DNA from: JBAOHV01 sp037045265
Lineage (GTDB): Bacteria; Actinomycetota; Acidimicrobiia; Acidimicrobiales; Microtrichaceae
NCBI GenBank assembly: GCA_037045265.1
Contig: JBAOHV010000038.1
Coordinates: 1-64,000, forward strand
Length of the DNA: 64,000 nt
Direction of reading: 5' to 3'
In this document: piece by piece, positions 26,295-37,490 of the stretch
How the letters are laid out: every line of letters begins with the position of its first letter
Numbering within the stretch: position 1 is the first letter of the stretch
Translations under genes and position numbers: made by a program
Notes under the pieces: generated by a model
Told to the model about the DNA's origin: nothing
The model's input: the letters and a program-made list of their open reading frames with translations, nothing else
The model's database searches: none

Positions 26295-26830
26295 GCGCGT
26301 CGATCCTGTTCGTTTGCACGGCGAACCGTGTGCGCTCCCCGCTCGCCGCTGCGGTGGCGAGTCGAGTTGTCGCAGAGTCCGGACTGCCGATCTCGATCTC
26401 ATCGGCCGGGCTCATGGCCGGCGGGTTCCCCGCGGATCCAGACATGGCCCACGTCGCACGTAAGCGTGGATACGACCTGTCGGGACACGTCAGTCGGCAG
26501 GTCGACGCAGCGATGCTCGAACACTCCGACCTGATCATCGCCATGACCGGCGCCCACGTCGTCGACCTGGTCGGCATGGCTCTCGGCACGACCCGCCGCA
26601 TCCTCACGCTCCGCGAGGCCGGGGCCGCCGCGGCGCTCGCCGCGCCCACCGACTGGGATCCGACGTCGCTGCGGGCATGGGCCCTTGCGCCGACCGATCG
26701 GCCACTAGGCGAGCTGCTGGGCGGACGCCACGACACCGCGGACCCGATGGGACGGTCGATGCGCCGCTACAGGGCCGCCGCGGACGAGATCGAACAGCTC
26801 ACCACCGCGCTGCTCACCCCGCACCCCTGA
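26291..26830 (+). CDS. Low-molecular-weight protein tyrosine phosphatase
   Basis: GTG 26291 starts VSASILFVCTANRVRSPLAA; CTANRVRS is the C-x5-R-S active-site loop. The later DPMGRS supplies the general acid Asp (usually DP in the family). 179 residues, intact frame. In exopolysaccharide loci such phosphatases act with bacterial tyrosine kinases or on sugar transferases to control chain assembly. No kinase is in view. The reading frame overlaps the acetyltransferase stop by 4 bases. Confidence 0.85.
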   Translation: MSASILFVCTANRVRSPLAAAVASRVVAESGLPISISSAGLMAGGFPADPDMAHVARKRGYDLSGHVSRQVDAAMLEHSDLIIAMTGAHVVDLVGMALGTTRRILTLREAGAAAALAAPTDWDPTSLRAWALAPTDRPLGELLGGRHDTADPMGRSMRRYRAAADEIEQLTTALLTPHP

Positions 26831-27140
26831 GCAGCTCGACCTACTCACGGATTCGCCCAGCCTCGGCACGTTCTCCACTCGTTCTCGGCACGGTGCCCAC
26901 TCGTTCTCGGCACGGTGCCCACTCGTTCTCGGCACGTTTCAGGTCGATAGTCGACACCAGGCGTGCCGAGTTGGGCGCGCGGAGGTGCCAAGTTGGGCGC
27001 GCGGAGGTGCCGAGTTGGGCGCGCGGAGGTGCCGAGTTGGGCGCGCGGAGGGTGCCGACGCGGGTTGGCGGGGCTCGACGGGGGTCGACGGGTGTGTGGT
27101 CCCCGCTGACAAGCTGCCCCGTCGGCTGTGTCGTGGCGGG
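26831..27140. repeat. Intergenic repeat cluster with palindrome, family A copy 2
   Basis: No gene. Three tandem units around TTCTCGGCACGGTGCCCACTCG (26883-26930) lead into a 39-bp palindrome at 26930-26968 (arms CGGCACG...GTCGA, centre TAG), followed by four tandem GTGCCGAGTTGGGCGCGCGGAG units to about 27055. Same build as at 21.9 kb. Confidence 0.8.
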
Positions 27141-28106
27141 ATGGATACAGAGCTTTCCACCATCGCCGAGGGGATCGCACGCAAGCAGATGGGCCTTGTC
27201 GCCAGGTTCCAGATCACCGGGCACCCGAGAGCTGCCAGCTTCGTCAACTCCCAGCTACGTACCCGGCGCTGGCACGAGGTGGCGCCGGGCGTCTACTCGC
27301 ACCCGGGGTACCCGGACAGCTGGAAACGTGCGCTGTGGATCAGCTACCTGCACGCCGGTTCCAGCGCCGTCGTCAGCCACCAGTCGGCGGGCCGTCTCCT
27401 GCGCCTGACCGGGGTCGAGCGGACACTGAGCCTGATGGTCGAACGCGACCACCGCCACGTGCGGAACCGCCGAGGAAGCGCGCGCCTGCACCGGCTCGTC
27501 GACGTGGCGCCGAGCGACGTCACGATGATGTCCGGCATGCGGGCCACGACCGCTCCCCGGACTCTCGTCGATCTGGCCACAGTCGTGAGCCGCCAAGCCC
27601 TGTTGCACGCCACAGAGGATGCGATCACCCGCGGGCTCACGACCGTCGCCGCGACCGGTGCCGTGCTCGAGCGGGTGCGGCGCCGAGGCAAGCCCGGGGT
27701 CGCCAAGATGTGCTCCGTCCTCGACCAGCTGGGTCCAGGCGCCGCCGTCGCCGCGTCGAAGCTCGACAAGGCCCTCACCCACGTGATCAACCTCTCGGGG
27801 CTGCCCACACCGATCGCGGAGCACCCGTTGCCCACGGTGCAGTGTCTCGACGGCCTCGTCGACCGCTACCTACCAGAGGCACTCCTGATCGTCGAGGCCG
27901 ACGGCCGCAAGTGGCATGAACGGCGGCGCAACATGGCCCGCGACCGCGAACGTGACGTGGAGGCGGCACGGACAGGGCATCAGACGGTCCGGTTCATGTG
28001 GGAGAACCTCGTCTCGGACCCGGTCGGCTCGGCTGCGGCCCTGGTCGAGATCCACGAGATCCGCCTGGCCCAGCTGGGCCGCAATGGACGCGACTCACGT
28101 CGATAG
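27141..28106 (+). CDS. AbiEi-type domain protein with DUF559-like C-terminus
   Basis: A 321-residue intact protein from ATG 27141. The N-terminal part (LVARFQITGHPRAASFVNSQ, WHEVAPGVYSHPGYPDSW) has the winged-helix plus 'R-V-A-P-G-V-Y' layout of AbiEi-like antitoxin-domain proteins. The C-terminal part (LIVEADGRKWHERRRNMARD, RERDVEAARTGHQTVRFMWE) matches the DUF559/Vsr-like fold with E-A-D-G and a following R-D region, suggesting a nuclease-type core. Proteins of this build are abundant as orphans in actinobacteria, and their role is not established. No partner toxin gene lies next to it; instead it is bracketed by family A palindromes on both sides. Confidence 0.65.
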   Translation: MDTELSTIAEGIARKQMGLVARFQITGHPRAASFVNSQLRTRRWHEVAPGVYSHPGYPDSWKRALWISYLHAGSSAVVSHQSAGRLLRLTGVERTLSLMVERDHRHVRNRRGSARLHRLVDVAPSDVTMMSGMRATTAPRTLVDLATVVSRQALLHATEDAITRGLTTVAATGAVLERVRRRGKPGVAKMCSVLDQLGPGAAVAASKLDKALTHVINLSGLPTPIAEHPLPTVQCLDGLVDRYLPEALLIVEADGRKWHERRRNMARDRERDVEAARTGHQTVRFMWENLVSDPVGSAAALVEIHEIRLAQLGRNGRDSRR

Positions 28107-28205
28107 CGGCGAGCTCGGCACGTCTCACGTCACTCTCGGCGAACTCGGCACGTCTCACGTCGATTGTCGACCCCAAGCGTGCCGAGTTCGGCGCGAGTGC
28201 CCTGC
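28107..28205. repeat. Family A palindrome copy 3
   Basis: A partial unit (ctcggcacgtctcacgtca) at 28114-28132 precedes a 39-bp palindrome at 28146-28184 (arms CGGCACG...GTCGA / TCGAC...CGTGCCG, centre TTG). It lies 40 bases past the preceding stop and just before the end of the convergent gene. Confidence 0.8.
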
Positions 28206-28863
28206 CTAGAGCCCTTCGCAGATCCCTTCACCGGTGATCACCACGCCGGAGGCGCTGGAGCTCACGGTGAAGTTGGGCACCGGTTCACTCAGCATCCCGC
28301 TGCCGACCAGCTGCTGCTGGTCGACAGGCGCTGAACCGTACGAGATCTCGTACGCCTGCGCGGCGACCTCGAGCACCCCACGATTGACCTGACAGACGGT
28401 GGCGTTCGACGACTCGCCGATGCTCGACAGCCCCCCACCGCCGTCCCCTCCCTCGGAACCCTGGCCAGGCACGGCCGTCTGGCCAGGCACTGTCGTGGTG
28501 AGCTCGGCCGGTAGGGACCCTCCGATGACATCGGCGGCGTCGTCCGTGCCGGACAGGACCCTGTTGGCGAGTATCGCCATGATCGCGAACAGTGATCAGC
28601 AGGCCGAGCAGGCCCAGTCCGCCGACCAGAGCGAAGCTCGGCGCGCGCCGGCCCATGGACGCGGGCTTGACGCGCTTCGGTTCCCGGGCGCCGCCACCAC
28701 CAGATCCGCCGCCGCCACCACTACCGCCGCTGTAGCCCCCAGCCGGTGACTGATACTGCGTCGGGGGAGCCGGAGGGGGAGGGGGTGGCGGTGGTGTTGG
28801 GTCGCCGCCGTCTGGTCGGATCGGTGCCCATCCCCCCGGAGGCGGTTGCCCTGGATCGCTCAC
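28206..28863 (-). CDS. Proline/glycine-rich single-span membrane protein (frameshifted)
   Basis: GTG 28863 begins VSDPGQPPPGGWAPIRPDGG, then a run of Pro (residues 24-35), a Gly/Ser-rich stretch, a basic stretch (REPKRVKPASMGRRAP) and one membrane segment FALVGGLGLLGLLI. After a frameshift near 28590 the outer domain reads MAILANRVLSGTDDAADVIG to VVITGEGICEGL. The layout is a cytoplasmic disordered head, one span and a small secreted domain with a possible disulfide (ATVCQV and GICEG), as in many actinobacterial DUF4190/4333-type proteins. Function unknown. Confidence 0.6.
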
Positions 28864-28907
28864 ACCACGACTGTACCGGCGGCCAACCGGATTTCTGGAC
28901 CGGGCGC

Positions 28908-30836
28908 TCAGCGGGCGCGGCGTCGGCCGCCGCGTCGCGACGAATCGTCCCGGCTCGCTCGTTCGACCAGCCACGGATCGAGCCCCCCGAAGGCCTTCTC
29001 GGTCGAGCGCACGGCGGCCAGGACACCACGGATCGCACCCCAGCGCTCGGCTGCTTCCATTGCCGATGCGGCGAGTCTCTGGTCGTCGGGAGCGCTGATT
29101 GCCACCGAACGAAGCAGATCCCGGTAGGTCGGCCCGGTCGGACCTGTCGACCCAGCCGACCCGGTCGAGCCGGTCGAGCCGGTCGACCCAGCCGACCCAG
29201 CCGACCCAGCCGACCCAGCCGACCCAGCCGATCCGGTCGACCCAGTCGAGCCGGTCGTACCTGCATCAGCGAGCGCCGCCGCGTGCACGAACCTGTCCTC
29301 GGGGTGCAGCCCCGGGTACCAGCGATCCCCTATCCGCACCGGCGCGGCCCTGTTCACCAGGTCGTCATGGTCGACGAGCTCGCCGAACGGCCCGGCAGCC
29401 AGCTGACGGTGCAGCGCCACGGCGACCACGCCGTCGGGGCTGCGCCACAGCTCCACCCGACCGTCGGTCGGGTCACGAAGCGTGTCGGTCGGCGTCGGCG
29501 CAGTGAAACCTGCCGCCGGCAGCAGCTCACGGAGACGTTCCAGGTGCTCGGGCTCCACGAGCAGGTCGACCCGATCGCTGCTGAACAACCATTCCGGGAA
29601 CAACGTGTCGTGGGCCAGGAGCATGTCGCCGACGACGACCGGTAGCGCTTCGTCGGCGACGCCGGCGGCCTCGAGCAGATCCATGACCGCGGCCAGCACC
29701 GTCACCGAGTCGGTGGTCGACGGGAACTCAACGGCGAGGGACTCAACGGCGAGGGACTGCTCCAGCGCCCAGCGGGTCAGACCGCCCGGCTCGTCGGGAA
29801 CCTCGGTCGCGGCGACCCGGTCGACTGTCCGAGCGACCGGGTCGATCACCACTCCCCCGGCGTCGGCGGCTCCCCGAGCGGTCGGCCCGGGGTGCACGCG
29901 GACCAGCCGAGCGGAGGGTTCCGCCGACCCCGGCGCCCTGTCCACGGTGACGAGTCTGCGCCGGTCCGGAGCCCTCAGACCCGCCACGAACTGGGCGGCC
30001 TGGGCCGGGCTGGCCTGCACCAGTTCCCAGACGTCGGCCGCCGACAGGGCGCTGGCCGCCATCGTCGCGGTGAGCGCCTCGGCGTGCTCCGCGTCGACCA
30101 GGATCCGGGCCAGGCGCTCCAGAGCGTCGAGAGGCTCCAACTGCATCGCCCAGACCGCCGAGGACGGGTCCCTGCGCAGGTGCACCACCACGTCGACGGT
30201 CGACTGTGGCACCGTTCTGGTCGACCCGACGGCCGCCGGAACCACCAGCGCTGCAACTGTTCGTGTCCCCGGGCGGAGCACGACCCGTTCGACACCCACC
30301 AGAGCGGCGCCGGCGGCGAGCAGCTCGTCGAGCACGGCCACCCGATCCGTCGGATCGTCAGCCACGATCACGACACCGACAGGACCGTCGACTCCGTCCA
30401 ACTCGACACAGCTGGCGGACAGGGCGAGCCGGTTCGGCCAGTCCGCGACGACCAGGTCGTTCAGGAGTGCAGACAGCACAGGGACAGGGTCGTCGCCCGC
30501 TTCGACCCGGGCGAGCTCACGCTGGTCAGGACCGGTGACGACCAGCGTTGCGCCATCGAGGCCGTGCACTCGTCGTTCGGCGGACCCGCGGGCCACCTTC
30601 AGCCGAACGGCGCCGTCGACGACGCCGCCCGTGGAGATCGAGAGGTGCTCGAACGGCGCGAGCAGCTCCTCGTCGAACTCGCCCCGGAGCTCGACAATCA
30701 CTCCAGCCAGGTCGAGCCTGACCCGAGGTGCTGTGAGCAGCGCCGAACGCTGCTCGTCGGCGGCTTCGGCCCACTGGTCCCACTCGTCCCAGTCGTCTCC
30801 GGGGCCGAGCGCCATCACGTCGTCGAACTCACCCAT
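28908..30836 (-). CDS. NTP_transf_5-like nucleotidyltransferase-fold protein with Gly-Ser-Thr repeat
   Basis: 642 residues, intact, ATG 30836. The N-terminal 200 residues (RVRLDLAGVIVELRGEFDEE; NRLALSASCVELDGVDGPVGV) look like an HPr-kinase-type or related nucleotide-binding domain without an obvious P-loop. Around residues 400-540 is a region like the NTP_transf_5 family of exopolysaccharide loci: MLLAHDTLFPEWLFSSDRVD, LLVEPEHLERLRELLPAAGF, VELWRSPDGVVAVALHRQL and HPEDRFVHAAALAD. Residues about 548-590 are a low-complexity GST/GSA repeat. Role in surface glycan synthesis is suggested by company only; the strand-turn-LLV segment resembles the nucleotidyltransferase core, and no enzymatic activity can be read off. 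Confidence 0.55.
   Translation of the reverse strand: MGEFDDVMALGPGDDWDEWDQWAEAADEQRSALLTAPRVRLDLAGVIVELRGEFDEELLAPFEHLSISTGGVVDGAVRLKVARGSAERRVHGLDGATLVVTGPDQRELARVEAGDDPVPVLSALLNDLVVADWPNRLALSASCVELDGVDGPVGVVIVADDPTDRVAVLDELLAAGAALVGVERVVLRPGTRTVAALVVPAAVGSTRTVPQSTVDVVVHLRRDPSSAVWAMQLEPLDALERLARILVDAEHAEALTATMAASALSAADVWELVQASPAQAAQFVAGLRAPDRRRLVTVDRAPGSAEPSARLVRVHPGPTARGAADAGGVVIDPVARTVDRVAATEVPDEPGGLTRWALEQSLAVESLAVEFPSTTDSVTVLAAVMDLLEAAGVADEALPVVVGDMLLAHDTLFPEWLFSSDRVDLLVEPEHLERLRELLPAAGFTAPTPTDTLRDPTDGRVELWRSPDGVVAVALHRQLAAGPFGELVDHDDLVNRAAPVRIGDRWYPGLHPEDRFVHAAALADAGTTGSTGSTGSAGSAGSAGSAGSAGSTGSTGSTGSAGSTGPTGPTYRDLLRSVAISAPDDQRLAASAMEAAERWGAIRGVLAAVRSTEKAFGGLDPWLVERASRDDSSRRGGRRRAR
29129..29265. 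repeat. 9-base tandem repeats coding for a GST/GSA tract
   Basis: About fifteen copies of GACCCAGCC / GAGCCGGTC-type 9-mers in a row. On the - strand they encode Gly-Ser-Thr/Ala-Gly-Ser repeats in frame, so slippage changes length without breaking the gene. Confidence 0.85.
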
Positions 30837-31375
30837 CGGCGTTCACCGCATCCAAGGTTACGGGTGCCGGCCCCGCATCGGAAACGCCACGAGGAGCGAC
30901 TCAGGCAACGCACGGCCGGGATGGTGGGCGAGGCGTGCGCCCGCCATCCCGTGTTGCGTGCCGTGGGTACTTCGGAATGTTCCCCATCCGGGAGGCCGGG
31001 GCCGGCCTGAGGGGATCGGGCCGGATTCCTCCCGGGGCGCTTTCCCTTCGGTCCCAGCATCGGACCCTAGGACCTATTGATTCGCCCAACAACCATCGTT
31101 TCGTACCATTTTGGCGGGGTCTTGGAGCGGGGGTTTGGAGCGGGGGTGTCTGGTGTTCGGCGCGCCGCCGCGTTGCAACGAAACGACCCCGGACAGGACC
31201 GGACCGGACCGGCTGGCGAGCAGCGCGCCGCGTTGCAACGAAAGCAGCCTACTGGCGGTCGAGCAATTCGTCGCAACGCGGCGCGATTCCCGACACCGCG
31301 CTCACTGGCCGGCCACCGGCCAGCCACAAACCCACCGCCAACTCAAGGCACCGCCACGGCGAACCGGTTCGCGGG
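30837..31375. repeat. Intergenic region with family B repeats, locus 1
   Basis: No gene seen in 539 bases. An AT-richer stretch at 31070-31115 may hold the promoter of the leftward 30836 gene. Family B repeats: CGCCGCGTTGCAACGAAA at 31166-31183 and 31226-31243, and the inverted TTCGTCGCAACGCGGCG at 31267-31283. The second and third could form a hairpin about 93 bases past the nuoN stop. Confidence 0.75.
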
Positions 31376-32928
31376 TCAGTTGCCGAACGCGACGAGCTGG
31401 GCGACTGCGTCGCCGGCCACATCGGTCGCCGCGTCGGGCAGGATGCCCAGCCACAGCGTCCCGAGCACTGCCAACCCCAACGCGATCGCCGCACCCGCAG
31501 GCATGCGCACCGCGGGACCTTCGAGCTCCGCTTCGGCGCCGCCGTACTCGTTGCCGTCGAAGTACATCGCCACGATGATCCGCAGGTACAGGAACGCACC
31601 GATCACCGCCGACACCATCGCGATCACCGCCAGCACGTACTGCCCCTGATCGACCGCCGCGTTGATCACGTAGAACTTCGCCAGGAAGCCACCGGTAAAG
31701 GGCACACCGGCCTGGGCCAGCAGGAACACCGTGAACAACAGCGCTGTGCCGGGATGCTTGGCGGCCAGACCCTTGTAGTCGGCCAGGCTGTGGAGCCCGT
31801 CGCCACCTCGGCCCAACACGGTGACCACGCCGAAGCTGCCGACCACCATGAACGTGTAGGCCAGCAGGTAGAACAGCGCCGCGGCGGTGCCCTGCGCGGA
31901 CGACGCCTCGACCGCCACCAGGATGAACCCAGCGTGGCTGATCGACGAGTAGGCCAGCATGCGCTTGACGTTGGTCTGCACCACCGCCAGCAGCGAGCCG
32001 ACCAGCAGGCTCAACACCGCCAGCGTGTAGACCATCGGGCGCCAATCGGCCGAGTAGGTCGGCCCGAGCGTCACGACGAACACCCGCAGCAGACCGGCGA
32101 AACCAGCGGCCTTGATGGCCGAGGCCATGAAGCCCGAGATCGGCGAGGGCGAACCCTGGTACACGTCGGGCACCCAGCTGTGGAACGGCACCGCGCCGAC
32201 CTTGAACCCGAAGCCCACCAACATGAACGCCATGCCGGCCAGCAGTAGCCCGTTCTGGGTGATCACCACGTCCGAAAGGAACGTCTGGATCTTCACCAGG
32301 TTCGTCGAACCGGTGGCCCCGTAGGTCAAGGCGATCCCGTAGAGCAGGAACGCCGACGCGAACGCGCCGAGCACGAAGTACTTGAGCCCGGCCTCCTGCG
32401 ACGAGCTGCGACGGGCGTGCATCGACGCCAGGACATACGCGGCGACCGAGAGGATCTCGAGCCCTACGAACAACACGATCAGATCGTTCGCCGAGGCCAT
32501 GGTCACCCCGCCGCTGGCGGACAGCATGACCAGCACGTACCACTCGGGACCTTCCAGGTCCTCACGGCGCAGGTAACCGTCGAGCAGCAGTGCGCCCAAC
32601 GCGACCGAGATGCAGATCACACCGGTGACGAACAGCGAGAAGCCGTCAAGACCCACCGCCCCGGCCATGACGGTCGAGGCCCCCTGGTCCTGGACCCGCT
32701 GCCACAGCGGCACGATCGCCACGAAAGCAGCAACTGCTACCACCACGGTCCACGCGGCGTGGAACCATCTCGGCAGACGGCCACGAACCAACGACACGAC
32801 GGTCAGCAGCAACACGCCGCCGAGCATCAGGATCAGGTTCGGCGCGATCGCCGACCAGATGATCTCTGGGGTCTGGGTCGCCGAATCCGGGGAGAGGATC
32901 AGCGGCCCGTCCTGGAGCACCGAAGCGA

Positions 32929-32932
<4 letters not shown>
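31376..32932 (-). CDS. nuoN: NADH-quinone oxidoreductase subunit N
   Basis: 518 residues, intact, last gene of the nuo operon. An antiporter-like membrane subunit of Complex I: a proton-channel protein with about 14 spans (LILMLGGVLLLTVVSLV, VVAVAAFVAIVPL and so on) and the conserved GFGFKVGAVPFHSWVPDVYQ, NVKRMLAYSSISHAGFILVA and LAGMAFMLVGFG segments carrying channel Lys and His residues. ATG 32932 overlaps the nuoM stop by 4 bases. The family B hairpin after its stop may define the transcript end. Confidence 0.93.
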
Positions 32933-34562
<1,630 letters not shown>

Positions 34563-34566
<4 letters not shown>

Positions 34567-36512
34567 AGGTTCATCCTCGTGACGATGTAGGCCAACAGGA
34601 GCACTGCGCCGGCACCGATGCCGAGCGCGTAGCTGCGGATCAGTCCGTTCTGGAGCCCGCGGAGACGACCACCGAGCCCGGCGGCGCCGGCGGCGACACC
34701 GCCGACGGCACCGTCGACGACCGCCTTGTCGAAGTCGGCAGTTGCCTGGAACGAAGCCTCGCCGGGACCACTGACGATCTTGGCGTAGGTGTCGTCGATG
34801 TACCAGGCGTGGGCGAAGACGGGCTTCTCGATCTTGGCGGGATCGAGCTTGCGACGCGAGTACACGGTGTAGGAGAGGAAGATGCCGATCGCCGCGGTGG
34901 TGATCGCACCCGAGGCCAGACCCAACAGCACCGGCGCGGACGGCAGATGGTGCTCGTAGACCAGCACCGGCTCGAGCCAGTGCTCCAGGCGTTGGAACTG
35001 GTCGGAGAACGGCAGGTTCATCAACCCGGCGATCGCCGAGAAGCCGGCGAGCACGATCAGCGGCAGGAGCATCGTCGTCGACGACTCACGCGGGGTGAAG
35101 TCGGGAGTCAGGCCGTGGTGATCGTCGTGGGCCGCATCGTCGACATGGGCGTCGTCGGCGTGGACCGCAGCGTGCTCGTCGCGCCACTGCTCCTTGCCGA
35201 AGAACACCATGATCAGCTGGCGGGTCATGTAGAACGCGGTGAGCGCCGCCACGCACAGGCCCAGGAACCACAGGACCGGACCCGCCGGACCCGAGTTGAA
35301 CGACCCGGCGAGCACCTCGTCCTTGGACCAGAAGCCCGACATGGGCGGCACACCCGAGATCGACAACCAGCCGATGAAGAACGTCACGAACGTGACGGGC
35401 AGGTACTTGCGCAGGTTGCCGAAACGGCGCATGTCCTGTTCGTGGGCCATCGAGTTGATGACCGCTCCGGCACCCAGGAACAGCAACGCCTTGAAGAACG
35501 CGTGGGTGATCATGTGGAACACGCCGGCGACATAGGTCTGGGTGCCGACCGCCAGGAACATGTATCCGAGCTGCGAGACCGTCGAATAGGCCAGCACCTT
35601 CTTGATGTCGGTCTGGGCGACCGCCGCGGTCGCGGCGACCAGCGCGGTGAGCACACCGACCCAGGCGATCACGTCGTTCGCCCAACCGGCCTGGGCCATG
35701 ATCGGGTTGAGCCGGGTGATCAGGTAGACGCCCGCGGTGACCATCGTCGCGGCGTGGATCAACGCCGAGACCGGCGTCGGGCCCGCCATGGCGTCGGGCA
35801 GCCACACGAACAGCGGCAGCTGGGCGGACTTGCCGACCGCGCCCAGGAAGAACAGCAGTGCGATCGCCGTCGCGGTGCCGGCGGCGATACCGGGCGCCGC
35901 GGAGCGGATGTCGGTGTAGTTGACCGAGCCGACCGTGACGAACACCAGGAACGTGCCGAGCATGAAACCGAAGTCGCCGATGCGGTTCGTGACGAACGCC
36001 TTCTTGCCGGCCGACGCATTGGCCGGGTCGGTGTGCCAGAACGAGATCAGCAGGTACGAACAGGCCCCCACTCCCTCCCAGCCGAGGAACGTGAGCACCA
36101 GGTTGTCGCCCAGCACCAGCAGCAGCATCGAGGCGATGAACAGGTTCAGGTAGACGAAGAACTTGGAGAACTTCGGGTCGCCCTTCATGTACCCGATCGA
36201 GTACAGGTGGATCAGAGATCCGATGAACGTGATGAACAGGCACATCAGGATCGACAGCGGGTCGACCATGAAACCGATGTCCACGTTGAAGCTGCCCGAA
36301 GGGATCCAGCTGAACAGCGTCTGTTCGAAGAGGCGCTCCTCGGCGGGCAGCGAGGCCAGGTCGAAGAAGACCTTGAGCGACACGAGGAAGCTCACGGCGA
36401 CAACACCGGTGCCGACGACGCCGGCGCCCGGGTCGCCCAGCTTGCGACCCGCGACCATGAGCAGCACGAAGCCGAACAGCGGCAGTGCGGGGATGAGCCA
36501 GATCAGATCCAT
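34563..36512 (-). CDS. nuoL: NADH-quinone oxidoreductase subunit L
   Basis: 649 residues, intact; the largest antiporter-like subunit, with the long lateral helix at its C-terminus. Motifs are FLGWEGVGACSYLLISFWHT, QLPLFVWLPDAMAGPTPVSA, DIKKVLAYSTVSQLGYMFLA and SGVPPMSGFWSKDEVLAGSF. A loop at about residues 440-470 is rich in His and Asp (AAVHADDAHVDDAAHDDHHG), which is unusual and could bind metal ions. ATG 36512 lies four bases past the nuoK stop (36517-36519). Confidence 0.94.
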
Positions 36513-36516
36513 GCGC

Positions 36517-36828
36517 TCAGCCCCTCATCAACGAGATGTCGTCGGCGTCGGCGCTCTCGCGTCGGCGCATGATCGCCACGATGATCCCCAGACCGACCAC
36601 GACCTCGGCCGCGGCGACCACCAGCACGAAGAACACGATCGCCTGACCGGCCACGTCGTCGAGCGCTCGTGAGAACGCCACGAAGCTCAGGTTCACGGCG
36701 TTGAGCATCAACTCGACGCACATGAACATGACCAGCGGGTTGCGGCGCACCAGCAGGCCGACCGCACCGATCGTGAAGATCAGCGCGGCGAGCACCAGGT
36801 ACCAGGTCTGGGTGAGCTCGATGCTCAT
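36517..36828 (-). CDS. nuoK: NADH-quinone oxidoreductase subunit K
   Basis: 103 residues, intact; three membrane spans with the channel Glu residues in FMCVELMLNAVNLSFVAF and AAAEVVVGLGIIVAIMRRR. Start ATG 36828 overlaps the nuoJ stop by 4 bases. Normal length for the family. Confidence 0.93.
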   Translation of the reverse strand: MSIELTQTWYLVLAALIFTIGAVGLLVRRNPLVMFMCVELMLNAVNLSFVAFSRALDDVAGQAIVFFVLVVAAAEVVVGLGIIVAIMRRRESADADDISLMRG

Positions 36829-37490
36829 CGCTCGACCTCCTCGACCGGCGCTTCGGCGGGATCGGCGGCGGCATCGATCTGCGCGCCATCGAGGTCGGCT
36901 CGTGCGGCCGCATGCTCGCGGAGCCGGTCGGCGGTGGTCCCGTCGGGGAACTCCGCCAGGTCGATCGGGCTGGCTGCCCGACGGGCAAGCACGACCGCGC
37001 CGACGACGGCGACGGTCAGGAGCACCGCGGTGATCTCGACGGCGAAGATGTAGTCGGTGAAAAGGGTGCGGCCCAGCAGGTTGATGTCGGGCTCGCCGCC
37101 CGACAACGCTGCGAGAGCGGACTGCTCGCCGGTGATGCGGGCGGTGCTCGACAGCAGCGCCGTCAGGGTCAACCCGAGGATGGCTATGCCGACGAGGATC
37201 GCCGCTGGGCGTTGACCCAGGATCGGCTCGGTCTCGATCTGTTCGGACCGGTCGACGCCCAACAACATGATGACGAACAGGAACAGGATGACGATCGCCC
37301 CGGCGTAGACGATCACCTGGATCGCCGCCAGGAAGTAGGCCTCCTGGGCGATGAACAGCACGGCGACGCCGAACAGGGTGGCGATCAGGCTCAGCGCGCT
37401 GTGCACCGGATTGCGGAACAGCACGACTCCGAGCGCACCTCCGAGGCAGATCGCTCCGGTCACCAGGAAGGTGAACATCTCGACCCTCAT
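36825..37490 (-). CDS. nuoJ: NADH-quinone oxidoreductase subunit J
   Basis: 221 residues. Five membrane spans, with FLAAIQVIVYAGAIVILFLF as the family's signature and HSALSLIATLFGVAVLFIAQ before it. ATG 37490 is chosen because it overlaps the nuoI stop (ATGA); an in-frame ATG at 37502 would add four residues. The C-terminal 45 residues are soluble and Ala/Asp-rich. Confidence 0.92.
   Translation of the reverse strand: MRVEMFTFLVTGAICLGGALGVVLFRNPVHSALSLIATLFGVAVLFIAQEAYFLAAIQVIVYAGAIVILFLFVIMLLGVDRSEQIETEPILGQRPAAILVGIAILGLTLTALLSSTARITGEQSALAALSGGEPDINLLGRTLFTDYIFAVEITAVLLTVAVVGAVVLARRAASPIDLAEFPDGTTADRLREHAAARADLDGAQIDAAADPAEAPVEEVER

Noticed and set aside
29129..29265. Regular repeats that could look like a CRISPR array
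   Set aside because: The unit is 9 bases, contiguous, without unique spacers, and in frame inside a protein-coding gene. No CRISPR array or cas gene was found anywhere in the window.
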